A stretch of DNA of 64,000 nucleotides, taken from positions 1 through 64,000 of the forward strand of contig NZ_JAOTSB010000015.1 of NCBI RefSeq assembly GCF_030247605.1. The letters run 5' to 3'. The position numbers and the translations under genes are program-made. Source of the DNA: Acidaminobacter sp. Lineage in GTDB: Bacteria; Bacillota; Clostridia; Peptostreptococcales; Acidaminobacteraceae. Below the pieces are notes generated by a model. It worked only from the letters and a program-made list of their open reading frames with translations, did not search any database and was not told where the DNA came from. Positions 6,507 to 15,651 of this stretch are shown piece by piece. Position 1 is the first letter of the stretch. Every line of letters begins with the position of its first letter.

Positions 6507-8117
6507 ATGCAGACTTGGAAAGCAGCAAAGTATGTTCGTCTCTCATATACGGACGACAAATCAAACGAAAGCGACAGCGTCCAAAACCAAAAGAAGCTCA
6601 TCGACGATTTTGTGAAGAATAACCCCGACATAGAAATCGTGTCCGAAAAAGTTGATGACGGTTACAGTGGCATCATTTTCGACCGACCGGCATTCAAAGA
6701 AATGATGGAGGATGTTCACGCCGGCAAGATAAACTGTGTTATCGTCAAAGACTTGTCCCGCCTGGGGCGTGAGCATACCGAAACCGGACGATACCTCCGC
6801 AGGATATTCCCTGCCTACGGCGTGAGGTTCATTGCGATAAACGACAACATCGACACTGCAAAGGATTCTTCCGGCGATGACCTTGCCGTTTCTCTGAAAT
6901 CAATTATGAATGACGCTTACTGCCGGGACATTTCGGTGAAAACCCGAAGCGCTCTGGCGGCGAAACGCAAAAACGGCGACTACATCGGCGCTTGCCCGAT
7001 TTACGGCTATAGAAAATCGGACGAAAACAAAAATCAGCTTGCGGTCGATGAATATGCCGCTCGTGTGGTCCAGGATATTTTTAGAATGAAGATCGAGGGC
7101 GCAAGCGCTTTGAGTATCGCTAACGAGCTGAACAAGCAGGGACTACAATCTCCGTTTGAGTACAAGAAAAGCAACGGCCTGCCTTGTCCCTCCGGCGGCT
7201 ATGCAGATAAAGATAACGGCAGATGGTCAGCGACAACGATTATCCGTATTCTCCAAGACGAAACCTATACCGGAACGCTGCTTCAAGGCAAACAAGGTAC
7301 CAGCAATTATAAGCTGAAAGATTTATCAACGAAGCCGGTTTCGGAATGGATTCGGACAGATAACGCTCATGAAGCCATCATCCGCAAACATGATTTTGAC
7401 CTTGTGCAGCGGATCATGCACATGGACACCCGCACCGCCCCTGATGAAGATAAGGTTTATCTGTTCTCCGGCATTCTCATATGCGAGTGCTGCGGGGCGA
7501 GAATGACAAGGCAGACTGTGCCGTATAAAGGTATCAAGTATTATTACTACCGCTGTACGACAGGAAAGAAAAATGGCTGTAATGCTCCAAAAATCAAGGA
7601 ATCGGATTTAATGGGCTGTGTCCTTGATCTCGTGAAATCCCACGTCGGCAATGTTGTTTCTCTTGATGAGCTGCTCAACAACACCTGTGAGCAAAACATC
7701 AACCGCAAGCTGGCGAGCCAATACTTAGCCAGAATCAAAGAAAACGAAAAACAGCTCGCCACTACAAAAAAGTACAAGGCCAGCCTTTATGAGAACTTCG
7801 TCAGCGGTATCCTTTCAAAAGACGATTACAAGCTGCATAAAAACCAATATGCCGAGGACGGCGAGCGGCTTGAAAATGCCATTTTGCTCCTGCAACAGGA
7901 ACTTGACGGAATTCAAAACAACACCAGCGAACGGCTGCGCTGGATCGAGCACTTCAAAAAGTTTGAGGCATTGACGGCTTTGGACAGAAAAGCAGTCATC
8001 CAGCTTATTCAGTCGATCAAAATTACCGGCAAATCCGAGATCGAGGTTACGTTCAGGTATCAGGACGAATATCAAAAGGCAGTTTCCATTATTACGGATC
8101 AGAGGGAGGCGGTATAA
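6507..8117 (+). CDS. Large serine recombinase 1
   Basis: A 536-residue site-specific recombinase of the resolvase/invertase superfamily. The catalytic domain begins KYVRLSYTDD with nucleophile Ser12 and continues with VIVKDLSRLGREH. It is followed by a recombinase domain, a zinc ribbon (CECCGARM ... RCTTGKKNGC) around residues 325-365, and a long coiled-coil C-terminal part. All parts expected of a large serine integrase are present. AAAGGAG precedes the ATG. Its stop codon touches the start of recombinase 2, so the three recombinases form one translation-coupled unit. Confidence 0.93.
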   Translation: MQTWKAAKYVRLSYTDDKSNESDSVQNQKKLIDDFVKNNPDIEIVSEKVDDGYSGIIFDRPAFKEMMEDVHAGKINCVIVKDLSRLGREHTETGRYLRRIFPAYGVRFIAINDNIDTAKDSSGDDLAVSLKSIMNDAYCRDISVKTRSALAAKRKNGDYIGACPIYGYRKSDENKNQLAVDEYAARVVQDIFRMKIEGASALSIANELNKQGLQSPFEYKKSNGLPCPSGGYADKDNGRWSATTIIRILQDETYTGTLLQGKQGTSNYKLKDLSTKPVSEWIRTDNAHEAIIRKHDFDLVQRIMHMDTRTAPDEDKVYLFSGILICECCGARMTRQTVPYKGIKYYYYRCTTGKKNGCNAPKIKESDLMGCVLDLVKSHVGNVVSLDELLNNTCEQNINRKLASQYLARIKENEKQLATTKKYKASLYENFVSGILSKDDYKLHKNQYAEDGERLENAILLLQQELDGIQNNTSERLRWIEHFKKFEALTALDRKAVIQLIQSIKITGKSEIEVTFRYQDEYQKAVSIITDQREAV

Positions 8118-9770
8118 ATGGCAAGGAAAAGCAGAAAAACAGAGAACGCGGTTGTCATCGAAACCGCTTCGCATATCAGAACCGTGCTGTATATCCGGCT
8201 TTCGGTTGAGGATATGAAGGGCCGGGGCAATTCTTTAGACTCGCAGAAAAATATCATGGAGCAGTACATCGCTCTGAAGCCCGATTTCAAAGAATACGGT
8301 GTTTACATTGATAATGGGGCCACGGGTACAACTTTTGAGCGGCCGGATTTCAAGCGAATGTTATCAGACATCGAAGCCGGCAAAATCGACTGCGTGATGG
8401 TCAAAGACTTATCCCGCCTTGGCAGAAATGCCATTGATACGGGCTATTACATCGAAAAATACTTTCCGCTTCATAATGTGCGGTTCATCTCGGTCAATGA
8501 CAACTTTGATACCGACGATAAAAACAGTCCTTCCGGTGGGGTTATCCTGCACCTGAAAAACATGATAAACGAGGCTTACGCAATCGACATCAGCCGCAAA
8601 ATCAAGGCTCAGGCTCAGCAGAGCATGAAAGCTGGCGATTATATTGGTGCCAGACCACCCTACGGATATGACAAAGCCCCCGATAACTGCCATAAATTGA
8701 TTGTTGATCCCGTAGCTTCCGAAGTCGTTCGGCAGATATTTCAGTGGGCGTATGAAAAAATCGGGATAAACGATATTGTCAAAAGACTGAACGATGCGAA
8801 TATCCTGCCACCCAGCCAGTACGGTCAGCTAAAGGGGCGCATAACCCACGAAAACTTGATCGGCATGGGAAAATGGCAGACCAGAACGGTTGCCAAAATC
8901 CTTGCTACTGACACTTACACCGGCGATATGGTGCAGGGGAAGTCAAAGTCCGTAAATCACAAGCAAACGCCTGTGCCGCCTGAAAACTGGATTACAGTCA
9001 GGGATACGCACAAAGCGATTATAAGCAGAGAAGTATTTGAGGCTGTAAAAAACTATCGGGAGAATGTATCCGCTGAGGTTATCCGGCGTGGGAAAACGTC
9101 TTATGCCGAAAACATCTTCAAGGGGAAGATATTCTGTGCTTGTTGCGGCAAGAGCCTCCACAAACAGCGCTGCATACGAAAAAAGATGCCTGAGACCTAT
9201 TGCTATCACTGCATTTCCAACAGCCGTATAGCGAAAGGTACTTGCGAAGGAACGCTTATTTATGAGGACGAACTGCGTTCTCTGGTGATGGATATTCTTC
9301 TCAAGCGGATCGAGGTCGTTACAGGCAAAAACCTTTTCATCCAGAAAAATGAGCTTGCGCTGAAAACCAGGCTGGATAATGCAAAATCAGAAATATCAAG
9401 GCTCAATCAAGAGATTGATAAAAGCAGGCGGTATCTTCGAAGCCTTTATGAAAATCTGGTGGAAGGTATTATCACTGATGGCGAATACCTCGACATGAAG
9501 TCCGCTTATGAGGATAAAATCAGTGCGGCGTTGAACCAAAGTGAGGATTATGACAAAGAACAGGCCGAACTGCTTACTCAGATTGAACGCTGTTCCGCTT
9601 TCGGTGAAAGCATCAGCGGGCTTAGCGTGAATACAGAACTGACTGCCGAGCTTGTCGGGAAACTCATCAACAGGATTACAGTTGATAAGAGCCGAAACGT
9701 CGAGATTGAGTTTGCTTTTGAGAGCGGTATGGAAATGTTAGACGAAATGGGGGCGGTTATCAATGGATAA
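8118..9770 (+). CDS. Large serine recombinase 2
   Basis: A 550-residue large serine recombinase. The nucleophile is Ser29 in VLYIRLSVED, and the conserved VKDLSRLGRN is intact. The recombinase domain, the zinc ribbon (CACCGKSL ... CISNSRIAKGTC) and the coiled coil follow in the normal order. It starts right after recombinase 1 (TAA then ATG) and overlaps recombinase 3 by eight bases. It differs clearly from its neighbours in sequence, so this is a set of diverged paralogues, not a recent duplication. Confidence 0.93.
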   Translation: MARKSRKTENAVVIETASHIRTVLYIRLSVEDMKGRGNSLDSQKNIMEQYIALKPDFKEYGVYIDNGATGTTFERPDFKRMLSDIEAGKIDCVMVKDLSRLGRNAIDTGYYIEKYFPLHNVRFISVNDNFDTDDKNSPSGGVILHLKNMINEAYAIDISRKIKAQAQQSMKAGDYIGARPPYGYDKAPDNCHKLIVDPVASEVVRQIFQWAYEKIGINDIVKRLNDANILPPSQYGQLKGRITHENLIGMGKWQTRTVAKILATDTYTGDMVQGKSKSVNHKQTPVPPENWITVRDTHKAIISREVFEAVKNYRENVSAEVIRRGKTSYAENIFKGKIFCACCGKSLHKQRCIRKKMPETYCYHCISNSRIAKGTCEGTLIYEDELRSLVMDILLKRIEVVTGKNLFIQKNELALKTRLDNAKSEISRLNQEIDKSRRYLRSLYENLVEGIITDGEYLDMKSAYEDKISAALNQSEDYDKEQAELLTQIERCSAFGESISGLSVNTELTAELVGKLINRITVDKSRNVEIEFAFESGMEMLDEMGAVING

Positions 9771-11331
9771 GGACAAATACGTTATCGCCTTATATATCCG
9801 CCTTTCTCTTGAAGATTCAAAGTATGACAGCATGAGCATTGATAATCAGCGGATTGCGCTGAGGGAATATGCCGAAAGTCTTTCGGGCGTTGGGGATATT
9901 GAAATCCTTGAGTTTGTAGACAACGGCTATTCCGGCACAAACTTCGAGCGCCCAGCGGTACAGGAGCTTCTGGAGCTTGTGCGCGAGTATAAAATTGATT
10001 GCGTTATCGTCAAGGACTTTTCACGCTTCGGGCGGAACAGCATCGAAATGGGCTATTTCATTGAGCAGGTCTTTCCTCTTTTCCGAACCCGATTCATTTC
10101 CATCGGCGACGGCTACGATTCCATCAACTATAAAGAGGACACCGGCGGCATTGAGGTCGCTTTCAAGTACATCATCGGCGAATATTACAGCAAGGATTTA
10201 TCCGAAAAATCCAAGAGCGCCAAATACGCCAAGATGCGCCGGGGCGAATACCGCTGTAAAACCTGTCCATATGGATATAAGTCCGGCAAGGATAAGCAGA
10301 TGGAAATCGACGATGAGGCTGCCGAAATCGTAAAAATGATTTTCGATCTTTCACTTGCGGGAAAAACGGCTTATCAAATCGTAGAAACCCTGTACAACAA
10401 AAAAATCCCCACACCTGGGGAGTACAAGGCCGCGAGGGGCAACACTGCACACGACACCACAAAGACCAACGGCATTTGGCAGAGAGCCACAGTTTTGCGG
10501 ATACTTGAGGATGAGCGATATACTGGCACTTATATTCTCGGGAAACGCACTGTTAAAGAAATCGGTGGGAACAAGAGCAGGCTCAAGGATAAGTCGGAAT
10601 GGTTTACCATCCCAGATAGTCACCCGGCAATTATCAGTAAAGAAACCTATGACAAGGTTCAGTCAAAGCTTCGGCATTGCAAAAATGACAAGAAGGTTTT
10701 CAAGGAGTATCCGCTGCGAAGCAAGGCCTTCTGCGGTTGCTGTGAGCACGCATTGTATCGGCTTCCGAAAAAAGAACCTGTTTTTACTTGTAAGCACTCA
10801 AGAGTTGACGCTTCGCTGGAATGCCACGGCTTGCAGATCGCGGAATCCGAGTTGGAGGAACTGCTTTTTCGGGTAATTTCAAAACAGGCAGAAATCATTC
10901 TAAGCCTGGATAATGTGGTCAACCTAAACGAGTATGATGTCAGTCTTGCCAAGAACGCGGAATATGAAAAGCAGCTGAGGGCTTTGGGGGATCAAAAGCG
11001 TGGGTTGTATGAACGGTTTCTGTCACAGGATATAAGTCTGGAGGAATACAAGGCGGCAAAGGCTGCCTGCGATGATGATATAGAAAACCTTAATCGGCTC
11101 TCCGCTTCCGCCGCCACAAGCATAACGCAATTTCGTATGGATAGCACGGAGCGTTCAAAGATACAGACTTTGGCGAGGGACGTTAAATCGGAAAGCAAAC
11201 TGACGCGACCCCTCGTTGAAAAACTGATTGATAAGGTTCGCATATTCCCCGGAAACAGGATTGAGGTGGACTGGAAGATCAAGGACTTCTGCGGGATAAT
11301 CGGCAGAAATAAATTGGCTGCAAATTTTTAG
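9763..11331 (+). CDS. Large serine recombinase 3
   Basis: A 522-residue large serine recombinase. Nucleophile Ser15 lies in ALYIRLSLED and VKDFSRFGRNS is intact. The zinc ribbon (CGCCEHALYR ... CKHSRVDASLEC) is shorter than in the other two. The coiled coil runs to a C-terminus that ends about 20 bases from the junction with the interrupted tyrosine recombinase gene. Genes for the integrase next to the attachment site are the norm, so this trio probably mobilises the element to the left. Confidence 0.93.
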   Translation: MDKDKYVIALYIRLSLEDSKYDSMSIDNQRIALREYAESLSGVGDIEILEFVDNGYSGTNFERPAVQELLELVREYKIDCVIVKDFSRFGRNSIEMGYFIEQVFPLFRTRFISIGDGYDSINYKEDTGGIEVAFKYIIGEYYSKDLSEKSKSAKYAKMRRGEYRCKTCPYGYKSGKDKQMEIDDEAAEIVKMIFDLSLAGKTAYQIVETLYNKKIPTPGEYKAARGNTAHDTTKTNGIWQRATVLRILEDERYTGTYILGKRTVKEIGGNKSRLKDKSEWFTIPDSHPAIISKETYDKVQSKLRHCKNDKKVFKEYPLRSKAFCGCCEHALYRLPKKEPVFTCKHSRVDASLECHGLQIAESELEELLFRVISKQAEIILSLDNVVNLNEYDVSLAKNAEYEKQLRALGDQKRGLYERFLSQDISLEEYKAAKAACDDDIENLNRLSASAATSITQFRMDSTERSKIQTLARDVKSESKLTRPLVEKLIDKVRIFPGNRIEVDWKIKDFCGIIGRNKLAANF

Positions 11332-11355
11332 TCCGTGCTTGACATACGGGTGCCG
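11332..11355. other. Right junction (att half-site) of the serine-recombinase element
   Basis: The stop of recombinase 3 is at 11331. From 11350 rightward the minus strand reads CAC-CGG..., the reverse order of a tyrosine recombinase gene cut right at its HDLRH box (codons 11350-11364). The boundary between the two lies between 11332 and about 11350. The matching half-site and the 3' part of the recombinase gene are expected to the left of the window. Confidence 0.6.
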
Positions 11356-12123
11356 CAAATCATGAAGCCTTGGTCCATTTCCTCTGCCACCATGAGAGAT
11401 CCCGGCTTTCCACAGCAGATCCCTATACACGCTATAGAAACATCTTTTTTCGTAAATAGTATTATGGGTATTCGGAAGATAGATTGCATCTCCCGATGAA
11501 TGAGCATGTACTTTTTCAGAATATGCCCGACAAATATTTGTTATCTCAGGCGACATTGGTACCAGCCTATCTTTGTCAAATTTTGAACCATAAATAATTA
11601 AAATGCCGTTATCCAAATCAACATTTTCAACCCGAAGCTGTTGGACCTCAGAAAAGCGTAGACCACAAAAATAAAGTAATCGGATAAACACCGGGATGAC
11701 AAGATGTTTTGATGTTTTTTTAGACAATGGTTTCACAGTATCAGCTTGCTCGATAATTTTTTCAATCTCATTATCACTGAAAATATATGGTGTAAATAGA
11801 TGATTTCGCTTTGGTATTTCTGAAATGACATATGAACTTATATTCATGCGTTTCATATATAATCCGAGTTGGCGAATTATTATTGCTTTCATCCTAAGAG
11901 TCTGTTGGCTCTGAGATGGATTTTGTTTTAACCAAGCTTCTACGACTTCTCCACTAAGAACAGATTCCTCCAAATGAAAGCTGATAGAGAATCTATCAAA
12001 GCTCTGTAAATAAGTTGAAACACCATTGTACTGCAATCCTATTCCCCGTTTTTCGGCTATGAATTTCTCGATGGTATCTGCAAGAGGACCTGAAAATGAA
12101 TTGACTATAATGGGCTTATTCAT
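11350..12123 (-). pseudogene. Tyrosine recombinase, cut at the HDLRH box by an insertion
   Basis: The first 258 residues are a normal tyrosine recombinase: a core-binding domain, then the catalytic Arg in YFCGLRFSEV, the Lys in YGSKFDKDR, and HDLRH near residue 254. After that His the frame continues for 64 codons (to 11155), but these are antisense to serine recombinase 3, without the GH box or the Tyr nucleophile. The product is therefore chimeric and catalytically dead. It overlaps the upstream recombinase by eight bases, as in two-gene tyrosine recombinase modules. The cause is insertion of the serine-recombinase element. Confidence 0.85.
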
Positions 12124-13339
12124 TTTCAGCCACCTCCCGACTTACCAGTGCACACTTACGCAAATTCTCTATGTCAATGTGTAAGTATGGCTTGGTCGAT
12201 TCAACAGTTGTATGGCCAAGAATACTTGAAATTATCTCCAATGGAACATCTTGTTCAAGCAATCTACTTGCTAAGGTGTGTCTTAAAGAATGTAGCCCAT
12301 GATGCTTAGCTGTTTCTAATGGAATGCCTGCTTTTACAAGATACTGCGTTATCAGATAGTGACCATTTTTCATTCGATCAAAGGGCTGAATATGTTTGAG
12401 AAAAAGATAGGGTTCGTTTGACTTAGGCCTTCCGTATTTCAAATAATCAATAATAGCGATTCCCAAATCTTCGACAATGGGCAAGTTGACAGAAATACCC
12501 GTTTTTTGTTGAACAAATTCTATTCTACTTTCAGACCAGTTTATATTTTCTAATTTCAGATTTAAAACATCAGATGTTCTTAATCCAAGCTGTGTTACAA
12601 GAAATATCAAGGCATAATCTCTCTTGCCTTTTGGATTTCCCCTATCAATCACCGACAATAGCTGTTCGATATCATTTGCACTCCAAACAGAGGGAATTCT
12701 ATCTTGTTTTGGATAGTAAAGAGTCGGAACTGATTTTGAAAGATCATCTTTTCTTTGACCACTAAAATATAACGATTTAAAGAATACTCTTAAGCTTTCA
12801 AGATATTGATCAGAAGTCTTTTTGCTGTACCCCGCAAGCCCTGTTACAAAAGAAGAGATATGCTGCGGAGTAATATCATTACAAGCATCGACACCAGAAC
12901 CAGTAAGGTGTTCAAAGAATTTATGAATCACTCGTATTCGGCGTTGGATGGTTTGATCTGCATTATTCCTTTTTTTACAATGATCCGTGAAATTCAAGAT
13001 AGCTTGTCGAAAATCTTCAGACATGAAGGGCTGCAACTTTCCGTTATGGGTAAGAAGTCTTCCAAAAATATGATAATCACCAAGAACACGCAGTGCCCGT
13101 ATCATCGCACGAGCAATTCTACTATTGGGAATTCTTTCTGGATAGTCAAAGAGCTCCTTGAGAAATTGTGCAGCTATTTGCTCTTTATAAAATAGCTCTT
13201 GCTTGTTTTCCGAGTAACTCTTAAATGCTTGCCAGGTGTCGTTGAAATTCTCAAGTGTTTCCTTCTCATACTTTAGCGACTCACATTCACTAGATACAGC
13301 ATGAATCAGTTCATTTAGTTTCATTTGATTATGTGCCAT
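12116..13339 (-). CDS. Tyrosine recombinase/integrase of the ICE
   Basis: A 407-residue tyrosine recombinase with all catalytic residues: Arg in LGLRTSDVL, Lys in QQKTG, HSLRH, LGH, and the nucleophile Tyr in TKPYLHID near the C-terminus. An SAM-like N-terminal core-binding domain precedes them. I choose the ATG at 13339 (MAHNQMKLNE), which has GGAGGT upstream; an upstream frame to 13459 lacks a good site. It is the first gene of a recombinase pair whose second member is interrupted. It likely drives ICE integration and excision, perhaps needing its lost partner. Confidence 0.9.
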   Translation of the reverse strand: MAHNQMKLNELIHAVSSECESLKYEKETLENFNDTWQAFKSYSENKQELFYKEQIAAQFLKELFDYPERIPNSRIARAMIRALRVLGDYHIFGRLLTHNGKLQPFMSEDFRQAILNFTDHCKKRNNADQTIQRRIRVIHKFFEHLTGSGVDACNDITPQHISSFVTGLAGYSKKTSDQYLESLRVFFKSLYFSGQRKDDLSKSVPTLYYPKQDRIPSVWSANDIEQLLSVIDRGNPKGKRDYALIFLVTQLGLRTSDVLNLKLENINWSESRIEFVQQKTGISVNLPIVEDLGIAIIDYLKYGRPKSNEPYLFLKHIQPFDRMKNGHYLITQYLVKAGIPLETAKHHGLHSLRHTLASRLLEQDVPLEIISSILGHTTVESTKPYLHIDIENLRKCALVSREVAENE

Positions 13340-13473
13340 AAGCTGACCTCCGTATAATTTATTTGGGCTTGAATTCACCCTAAATGAATTATACCGAGAA
13401 TTATTATGCGTAGTCATAATGGTTGAAAATCGCTTCGCTACAGCGACTTCAACCCTCAACTCTACATAACAAC

Positions 13474-13728
13474 TTACCGAACATAATATCGATTTGAAGA
13501 ATTGCTGCCATTCTCCCTATAGCGGCATTCCTTTCGAAGTAATCCACACTTCAACAAATCATCTAGAGCTCGTTTTACTGTACTGACAGACATTGATGTA
13601 TCTCTGGCAATGGTTTTTATGGCTGGCCAACATTCACCTTCTGCATTGCTTCTGTCTTTCAAATACATATATACTGCTTTGGCTCGAGAGGAAATTTCTT
13701 CTCTGTATAAATTCCCGAAGAAACTCAA
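13474..13728 (-). CDS. Small winged-helix/HTH protein (HTH_36-like)
   Basis: An 84-residue protein. The motif AKAVYMYLKDRSNAEGECWP followed by TIARDTSMSVSTVKRALDDL is typical of HTH_36-type DNA-binding proteins found beside replication and transfer genes. I choose the TTG at 13728, seven bases after GGGAGGTG; a GTG at 13737 overlaps that site. It lies between the coupling protein and the recombinases on the same strand. It could regulate transfer or act in replication; neither is shown by the sequence. Confidence 0.75.
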   Translation of the reverse strand: MSFFGNLYREEISSRAKAVYMYLKDRSNAEGECWPAIKTIARDTSMSVSTVKRALDDLLKCGLLRKECRYRENGSNSSNRYYVR

Positions 13729-13741
13729 TCGTCTCACCTCC

Positions 13742-15589
13742 CTATGTTCTAATAATTGCTTTTCTCTTCAGAGCAGATTCATCGCTTTGATCCATCACAG
13801 GAGAATGAAGTGTTCCACCTCGCTTACCAGCTTCAGTATTCTCATCATTAGCTACCTCGTCATCAACATCCAATGCCATGGTATGCCTCACGATGTTTTC
13901 TTCAAGCTCCTCTTTATCAGCGTAGTAAACTTTTCGATGGGACTTCTCCTCAGTTTCATATATCTTTTCAAATGTTATTCCCCAGTCCAAGAAGAGTTTC
14001 AGCTTTGTTTTCATCGGATGTACACCCGTTTTCATAACAACAAAATTTCCTTTGGGTAATGCTTTTAATTCATCCGCTGTAAGTAGTGGTCTTTCTATCA
14101 TCTGTAGACTCTGAGACGGATCATTTCTACCTCGACTAATGCTGCCACTCATAACCGTTCTGCTACCAAGAGCCTTAGAGAGCACCTGTGCCGTTTCTGA
14201 GTTTGGCGCAAATCCTCCGAAGATAGTCAGCTGACAGTTATCTGTGATAATTTGACTGCCTTCTTTTCCATAATTTCTATCGAGCTGAGCAAATGACTGT
14301 ATAATTGGAATCACCGATATCCGTCTCGACCTACCAGCAGACAGCATCATCTCAAAAGACTCAATCTTTGGGATGGTTCCAATTTCATCTGCGTATATCA
14401 TCACTCTATTTGGGAGCTTACCACCGTTTTCATCTGCTACAGTCAACATCTCTCGGTAAAACTGTTGTAAGAACAGCGATACCATAAAATACTTGGTGTT
14501 ATCTTCCTCTGGGAGAATGAGAAAGACCGCTGATTTTTCGTTACAGAATGTTTCCGCATCAATCGCCGTGTCAAAGCAAAGGATCTGCTCCATCTCTGAG
14601 TCTAGAAATGCATTCAGTCGTGACAATACCGTTGAGAGTACAGATGCCATTGCTTGTTCTGCCGAATTGAGAGCTGCGCCTGCAAACCACTTTGCCTTAT
14701 GAGTAGGTGGTAGTTTATCCATCAAGAGTTGAAATTGACTTTTTCCTTTGATCTTGCTCGGTGCCATGAGGTCTTGAACCATTTTAAAAACAGAAATGAT
14801 ATGTCGCTTATCTACTCGTTTACCATCTTCAATTGTTGGTGGGAGAAATTCTGCAATTAGTAGAATTACAGATGTGAGGAGCCCTTCTGCCGCATCATAG
14901 AAGAAAGCATTCTGCCCCATGGTAGCATTGTTTCCATCCGTTGAAATAATCGTTTTAGAAATGATCTTTGCATATTTTTCTGCTTTTGCTTTCGCAGTGC
15001 AATTGCTGTTATCTTCTTGATGCAAATCCATGTACTTATTGACCAGATGGAGTAGATTATTTCCATCACTTCTGGTTGGGTTACGCAAATCAATGACCGC
15101 AATATTATAGCCGTAGCTCTCCTTAGCAATCATTCCATAGTTTCTTGCGAGATCACCCTTGGTATCTGTTGTAATGAATGACATTCCACTGGCACAGGCA
15201 TATTCTAGATTCGGATATAGAAAATATGCCGTCTTACCAACGCCTGCCGCGCCAATCATTAAACAGTGGACATCTCCAGGATCCACAAGACCGGTCACCA
15301 TGTTATTTGATTCTTTGCATCCAATTATTAATCCTTGCATCGGATTGCCTTTTTCATCAATTGGTAGGTTGATACCTTGTCGCCACTCTTTAACCTTGAA
15401 TGGTATATGATGATAAGTGATTTCAATTTCCTTTTTCGTTGCAAATCTTGCGACACCATGCTGTCCATCCCCAACGGTTTTGGATTTGATACCGTTTAAA
15501 GTATAGTAATGGGCTAGTAAGGACAGTCCGCCGATAACAGAGAACATAACGGCTGCAGCAGCTATTAACATATATACTTGAGAATTCAT
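13742..15589 (-). CDS. VirD4/TraG-type conjugative coupling ATPase
   Basis: A 615-residue type IV coupling protein that would dock the relaxase-DNA complex on the secretion channel. One N-terminal membrane segment (about residues 5-28) is followed by a Walker A box GAAGVGKT (113-120). The Walker B region is VMIYADEIGTIP. The motif NSETAQVLSKALGSRTVMSG is the usual VirD4 region near the C-terminus. AAAGGATGTG precedes the ATG. It is placed next to the primase and relaxase genes, as in other Firmicutes ICEs. Confidence 0.92.
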   Translation of the reverse strand: MNSQVYMLIAAAAVMFSVIGGLSLLAHYYTLNGIKSKTVGDGQHGVARFATKKEIEITYHHIPFKVKEWRQGINLPIDEKGNPMQGLIIGCKESNNMVTGLVDPGDVHCLMIGAAGVGKTAYFLYPNLEYACASGMSFITTDTKGDLARNYGMIAKESYGYNIAVIDLRNPTRSDGNNLLHLVNKYMDLHQEDNSNCTAKAKAEKYAKIISKTIISTDGNNATMGQNAFFYDAAEGLLTSVILLIAEFLPPTIEDGKRVDKRHIISVFKMVQDLMAPSKIKGKSQFQLLMDKLPPTHKAKWFAGAALNSAEQAMASVLSTVLSRLNAFLDSEMEQILCFDTAIDAETFCNEKSAVFLILPEEDNTKYFMVSLFLQQFYREMLTVADENGGKLPNRVMIYADEIGTIPKIESFEMMLSAGRSRRISVIPIIQSFAQLDRNYGKEGSQIITDNCQLTIFGGFAPNSETAQVLSKALGSRTVMSGSISRGRNDPSQSLQMIERPLLTADELKALPKGNFVVMKTGVHPMKTKLKLFLDWGITFEKIYETEEKSHRKVYYADKEELEENIVRHTMALDVDDEVANDENTEAGKRGGTLHSPVMDQSDESALKRKAIIRT

Positions 15590-15614
15590 TTTTCACATCC
15601 TTTCATAAAAATAA

Positions 15615-15651
15615 GGCATGAGATTTCTCCCACGCCTCATAATTTCATGCC
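15615..15651 (-). terminator. Hairpin between primase and coupling-protein genes
   Basis: GGCATGA (15615-15621) pairs with TCATGCC (15645-15651), and the minus strand then runs into TTATTTTT. It overlaps the end of the primase-like gene and probably attenuates transcription into virD4. Confidence 0.55.
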
